DNA of 64,000 nt, from the NCBI GenBank assembly GCA_013398015.1, contig VZRR01012567.1, positions 76,592 through 140,591 of the forward strand. Direction: 5' to 3'. This DNA is from Oreocharis arfaki. Taxonomy: Eukaryota > Chordata > Aves > Passeriformes > Paramythiidae. This document shows, in pieces, positions 60,633-64,000 of the stretch (positions are counted from its first letter, which is position 1; the number at the start of each line of letters is the position of its first letter). Both the position numbers and the translations under genes were made by a program. The notes beneath the pieces were generated by a model, which saw only the letters and a program-made list of their open reading frames with translations, had not been told where the DNA came from and did no database searches.

Positions 60633-60684
60633 GTCCAGTGAAGTTTCCAAAAGGCCCAGAACAGAGATAAGCCACTTCTTGCAA
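60633..60684 (+). CDS. Possible exon of an unrecognised + strand gene
   Basis: A 52 bp segment lies between a fair acceptor (CTAATGTTTCTGAACATACAG) and a moderate donor (GTAACA). Only one frame is open through it: SSEVSKRPRTEISHFLQ after a codon begun upstream. It ends in phase 0 and so joins in frame to the 29-codon tail at 61981. Alone it is weak; its support is that combined reading, which gives an uninterrupted, helix-like charged peptide. Further exons would have to lie to the left, possibly in the assembly gap. I do not recognise the protein. Confidence 0.25.
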
Positions 60685-60961
60685 GTAACAGAGGAAAAGG
60701 TCATTCAAAAGAACAAATTTATTTGAATACTGAGAATCCATACCTCCTTCTTAATCCAAGCCATGCACACACAGCAGTTTGATAAGGACTTGGTCATATT
60801 AGAGAGATACTTAAAAGAGAACCCCATAAAATTATCATGTGTGAGCTTCTGGTAGCATTTTGAAAATGCTACCTGGGACAACCTTGGTCTCCTACTTTAT
60901 TAAAATAATCCCTGCTATACACTAAAAATGTTTAAAAATGCAACTTTTTTTTATTACTTGC

Positions 60962-61016
60962 AGGCATGATGCTCAGTGATTGATTTTACTTATTTCCCTG
61001 TAACATTTTAAATAAA
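60962..61016 (+). other. Possible alternative 3' terminal exon
   Basis: A strong acceptor (a run of eight T, then ATTACTTGCAG) ends at 60961. All frames close within a few codons, and an AATAAA signal lies at about 61010. If used after the candidate exon at 60633 it would add one residue (A) before a TGA stop. It could equally be a chance combination. Confidence 0.2.
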
Positions 61017-61264
61017 AGCTATGCAAAAGCATCTATAAGATGGCTCTTGTATTGCTATAATGGGACTTTATTCTCCCATCCCAATGACAGTCTCGCTATA
61101 CATGGAATAAAGCAGTACTGAAGGGAGAAGTGTATTCTGCATGAAGGATCACATGGTCCCTAAACTGTGTATTTTAGTATTATTTCTAAAAAGGTGGAGA
61201 AGTCCTATACTCAAACCTAGTTCCTGCCAGGCTGAGAAGTCTGGAGAAGTATAGTTTATAATGG

Positions 61265-61843
61265 TGTCCTGCTTTCAGCTGGGATAGGGGCATTAATTAT
61301 CTTCTTGGTAGCTGGTACAGTGCTGTGCTTTGGATTCAGTATGAGAATAATGTTGGTAACACGCTGATACTTTGGTTGTTGCTGAGCAGTGCTCACCCTA
61401 AATCCAGGACTTTTCAGTTTCCCACGCTCTGGCAGTGAGCAGGTGCACAAGAAGCTGGGAAGGAGCACGGCCAGGACAGCAAACCCAAACTTGCCAAAGG
61501 GATATTGCATGCCATGGAGCATCTTGCTCAGTATAGTAACTGGGGAGGTTGTTGAGGAGCTGCTGACTGCTCGTCAGGGACAGGCTGGGCATTGGTCAGA
61601 GGGTGATGAGCAACTGTACTGGGCATCACCTCTGTTTCTTGGGTTTAATTCCTCTCTCTTGTTGTCTCCCTTTTCATTGCTATTGATTATTGATACTTGA
61701 TTTTGTTTCAGTGACGATGTTAAAGCGCTGTCATCTCGACCCACAGGTTTTACCTGAGTTCGGTTCTCCTCCCTGTTGTGCTGTGGGGGTGTGAGCAGGT
61801 GGCTGCACGGTGCTCAGTTCATGGCTGAGGCCAAACCACAGCA
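61265..61843 (+). mobile_element. Solo LTR of an avian endogenous retrovirus, ERVL-like
   Basis: The element begins TGTCCTGCTTTCAGCTGGGA and ends CCAAACCACAGCA, matching from memory a very common songbird LTR family. It is about 579 bases long, begins with TG and ends with CA, and is flanked by a perfect 5 bp duplication AATGG (61260-61264 and 61844-61848). No internal retroviral genes are present, so it is a solo LTR left by recombination. A 5 bp duplication fits ERVL-type integrases better than ERVK. It is diverged from the consensus and its TATA region (AGTATAGTAACTGG) is degraded. Confidence 0.85.
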
Positions 61844-61980
61844 AATGGCCTATTTCTTCCCTATATTTATTATGTTACATTACATGTAAGCAAGTTATAG
61901 CTTCAGGAATTTATTTATTATTACCTGCTTTTTTAAAAACCAAAATGCTATTACTATTACACTTTCCTTCTTCTTGACAG

Positions 61981-62070
61981 AGCTACAAGAAATCAGAAGA
62001 ACAACTGCTTAAGGATGAAGAAGTTTTTGAACAAACAACCTTAAAAAATATTCTTGCCCTCCCATTTTAA
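61981..62070 (+). CDS. Candidate terminal coding exon of an unrecognised gene
   Basis: A good acceptor (branch-like CTATTAC, then CACTTTCCTTCTTCTTGACAG) is followed by 29 codons and a TAA stop, SYKKSEEQLLKDEEVF and, after it, EQTTLKNILALPF. The peptide is charged and amphipathic and looks like the end of a helix or coiled coil. AATAAA follows 135 bases after the stop, so the segment has all marks of a 3' terminal exon. It is out of place: I know of no + strand gene between LAMTOR3 and DNAJB14 in mammals. I do not recognise the family. A chance ORF in the 3' UTR of DNAJB14 on the other strand remains possible. Confidence 0.45.
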   Translation, partial: SYKKSEEQLLKDEEVFEQTTLKNILALPF

Positions 62071-62204
62071 GCCTTTTACAGCATTTGTTACAAAATTATA
62101 TTAAAAATACTTATAATTTAAAGTTGCCTCTGCTGTCTATTTAAATGCATCTGTTATATTTTTAGTGCTGTAATGTTCTACCATTTCTTGGAAACTTGTA
62201 AAAG

Positions 62205-62210
62205 AATAAA
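62205..62210 (+). terminator. Poly(A) signal after the candidate terminal exon
   Basis: AATAAA lies 135 bases beyond the TAA stop in AT-rich sequence, followed by a T-rich stretch (GACTTGTTTTTACC) that could act as the downstream element. Confidence 0.45.
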
Positions 62211-62229
62211 GACCATTTTAAAAAAGATA

Positions 62230-64000
62230 AAAAATTCCAATTTAGACTTGTTTTTACCCAAACAGAGAACTTGCAGGGAAACGTTCATCAGATGTGAACA
62301 CTGAACTCGCTTGTGACTCAGGATGCTCCATAAATAGAACACACACTGATGTTATATTTCAGCAGATGCAAATCATCTCCTTTTTTCATTAGGCTATGTC
62401 AGAGTCATGCCACGATTTTTCACATTTTGCATGGATTTTCTGCCTGCTCTTTTAAAGGAAAAAACCAAGAACCCATACTCGTGCTATCTTTAATTCTAGA
62501 TTAAATGAAAGGTAATGACAAAATAAAAATAGTAAGGAGCAGCTAGCTAAAATGTTGACAGATTTTTAGTCAGGCTGTTCAAAACCAGTTTTGTCCTCTC
62601 CTTTTCTTTCCAATATCTTATTTTAATGAGAACTTCGCCTTCTGAAGAAAGGTCATCTGAAAAGATTCAAGTACTCCACCCTCTTCAATTTGCATTTTGC
62701 TCATGAGAAAAATTTCCTGAACTTTCCAGCAGATTCCTTCAACAAATCCAGGGAAGATTTCTGAAGAAAAATACCCTTCAGACTTGAGGAAAAAAAGTAA
62801 CAATCATGAGGAGAGAAACACCCACTTGAAATATTAAAAGAATGTTTGCAGGCCATTTTTAGAGCAGCTTAATCTTTATGCTCTAGGAAATCATAGCATC
62901 CTTTTGCACATTACTACGTTTCAAAGTGTGCAACTATTTAATCCACTAAATACTAAGTAGCACACTTCCACCAGTAAAGACATATTATTTCCTTCTCAGA
63001 GAGTGCCAATTGCAATAGGTAGTCAAATAAAATGTAGCATTCTAGGTGTCCTTTTTAAACTCCTGGAATGTCTGTATTGCCATAGGGCACAGCCACCACA
63101 TTATTCCAGTTTGCAGAAGAACTGATAGCAATCGAACCAAGCTGACACAGCTCAGCATCCATCCATTGTACTGCTTCTCACCTCCAGCAGAAGAGGCTGC
63201 AGGGCACACACAGCCCACAAGATTATTACAGGCAGCTTTGCTAAGACCATCTGTTCACTCCGACTTCACAGTTCCAATATTCAATAAATGTCTTAGAAAT
63301 CCTTCTTCCTGTTAACTAAAAGATCCCTTGCAAGCTCAGACTCATTTGTAAACAGGAAAGCCCAAGTACTTGTTAAAGCCTTTGGAACAATTTTCTTCTA
63401 TTAAGAAGACACAGGAGTACCAGGATGTACTTTGATAGTTTGTTTTCATTAATATAATTACAATACATTCTGGACAGTTACAAAATCTGGGGAATCATCT
63501 TTTCTCCATAGATTTTGATTGCATATTTCAAACAATTGGATGCCTTTCCATTACATCTGAACCCTTTTACTATAGTCTTAGTAAGGACATTCAGTACAGC
63601 AACCCTTTTTTGTTGTTGTTGTTTCAGCAACTTCTAGTTCTGTTTTGTGCCTCAGGCTTTTACGTCCACCTTGAATGCTGGTTTAGCTGCTTAGTCAAAA
63701 GCCTGCAGCCAGTCTCATGTTACACCAATTCAAGAGAAGACATTTCCACTGGGATAGTTTAGAAAATGGATATATGCAAAATGTTTTCTGGGTCACTTTG
63801 ACCAATAGCATTTAATGTATTTGTAAAGTCATATCCTGCTCTAGATCAGAAGGAATTGCAATGAAGTCAGACAAAGTATTTAAATTTTCAATTTAGGAGA
63901 AATATTTGGCTCCACATAAACTGATAGCATTGTTCAAAGATAGCAGTTTTCTCAAACAAAATACATTGCCCATAATACAAGCTGTCTGGCATTCTCAAAT
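62230..64000. other. No gene recognised up to the window end
   Basis: I see no coding exon on either strand. By synteny this should approach the 3' end of DNAJB14 on the minus strand, whose characteristic C-terminal coding sequence is not present here; part of its 3' UTR could be, but nothing in the sequence proves it. Confidence 0.45.

Noticed and set aside
1..64000. CRISPR arrays, bacterial operons, plasmid or phage genes
   Set aside because: No regularly spaced repeats and no prokaryotic gene organisation; the window is entirely vertebrate in character.

Overview
This is vertebrate nuclear DNA, almost certainly from a bird and probably a neoavian or passerine-like species. The evidence is several CR1 LINE fragments, some with the avian CR1 octamer tail (ATTCTGTG), and a solo LTR that I recognise as a songbird-type endogenous retrovirus LTR. 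Genes are split by GT-AG introns, the two promoters that can be placed are CpG islands, and there are no bacterial signatures such as operons or Shine-Dalgarno sites. Gene content and order match the block that is human 4q23 (DAPP1 followed by LAMTOR3 in tail-to-tail orientation). Nearly all long open frames are chance; the real genes are chains of short exons that I assembled from splice sites and reading-frame phase.

Layout. Positions 1-33,000 are a gene desert upstream of DAPP1. It has a CpG island at the left edge (about 1-480), a second CpG-rich block at about 7,040-7,650 with a perfect MEF2/TATA-type site, two further promoter-like clusters (about 21,505-21,600 and 26,215-26,360), and little else beyond small CR1 fragments and simple repeats. 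Positions 33,039-52,389 on the + strand hold the complete coding sequence of DAPP1 (Bam32) in nine exons; all junction phases agree and the protein is 261 residues (285 if an in-frame upstream ATG is used). Its 3' UTR runs to a poly(A) signal at 53,557. LAMTOR3 follows on the - strand: four coding exons between 55,298 and 58,172 are intact, the exon with the start codon is missing and probably lies in the assembly gap 58,713-59,090, and the CpG-island promoter with a likely untranslated first exon is at about 59,091-59,260.

The right end (59,600-64,000) holds a 0.9 kb CR1 copy with part of its reverse transcriptase frame and a 579 bp solo LTR with a perfect 5 bp target duplication. It also holds the part I find hardest to explain: a good 3' splice acceptor at 61,980 followed by a 29-codon open tail, a stop and an AATAAA signal, all on the + strand. 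A possible phase-compatible 52 bp exon lies upstream at 60,633. I do not recognise the protein. It may be the 3' end of an undescribed small gene transcribed away from the LAMTOR3 promoter.

The two known genes do not form a pathway. DAPP1 is a phosphotyrosine and 3-phosphoinositide adaptor downstream of PI3K in lymphocytes. LAMTOR3 (MP1) is a subunit of the Ragulator complex, which anchors Rag GTPases and mTORC1, and MEK1-ERK, on late endosomes. The LAMTOR3 island carries a TCACATGA M-box, the kind of site bound by the MITF/TFEB family that Ragulator itself controls.
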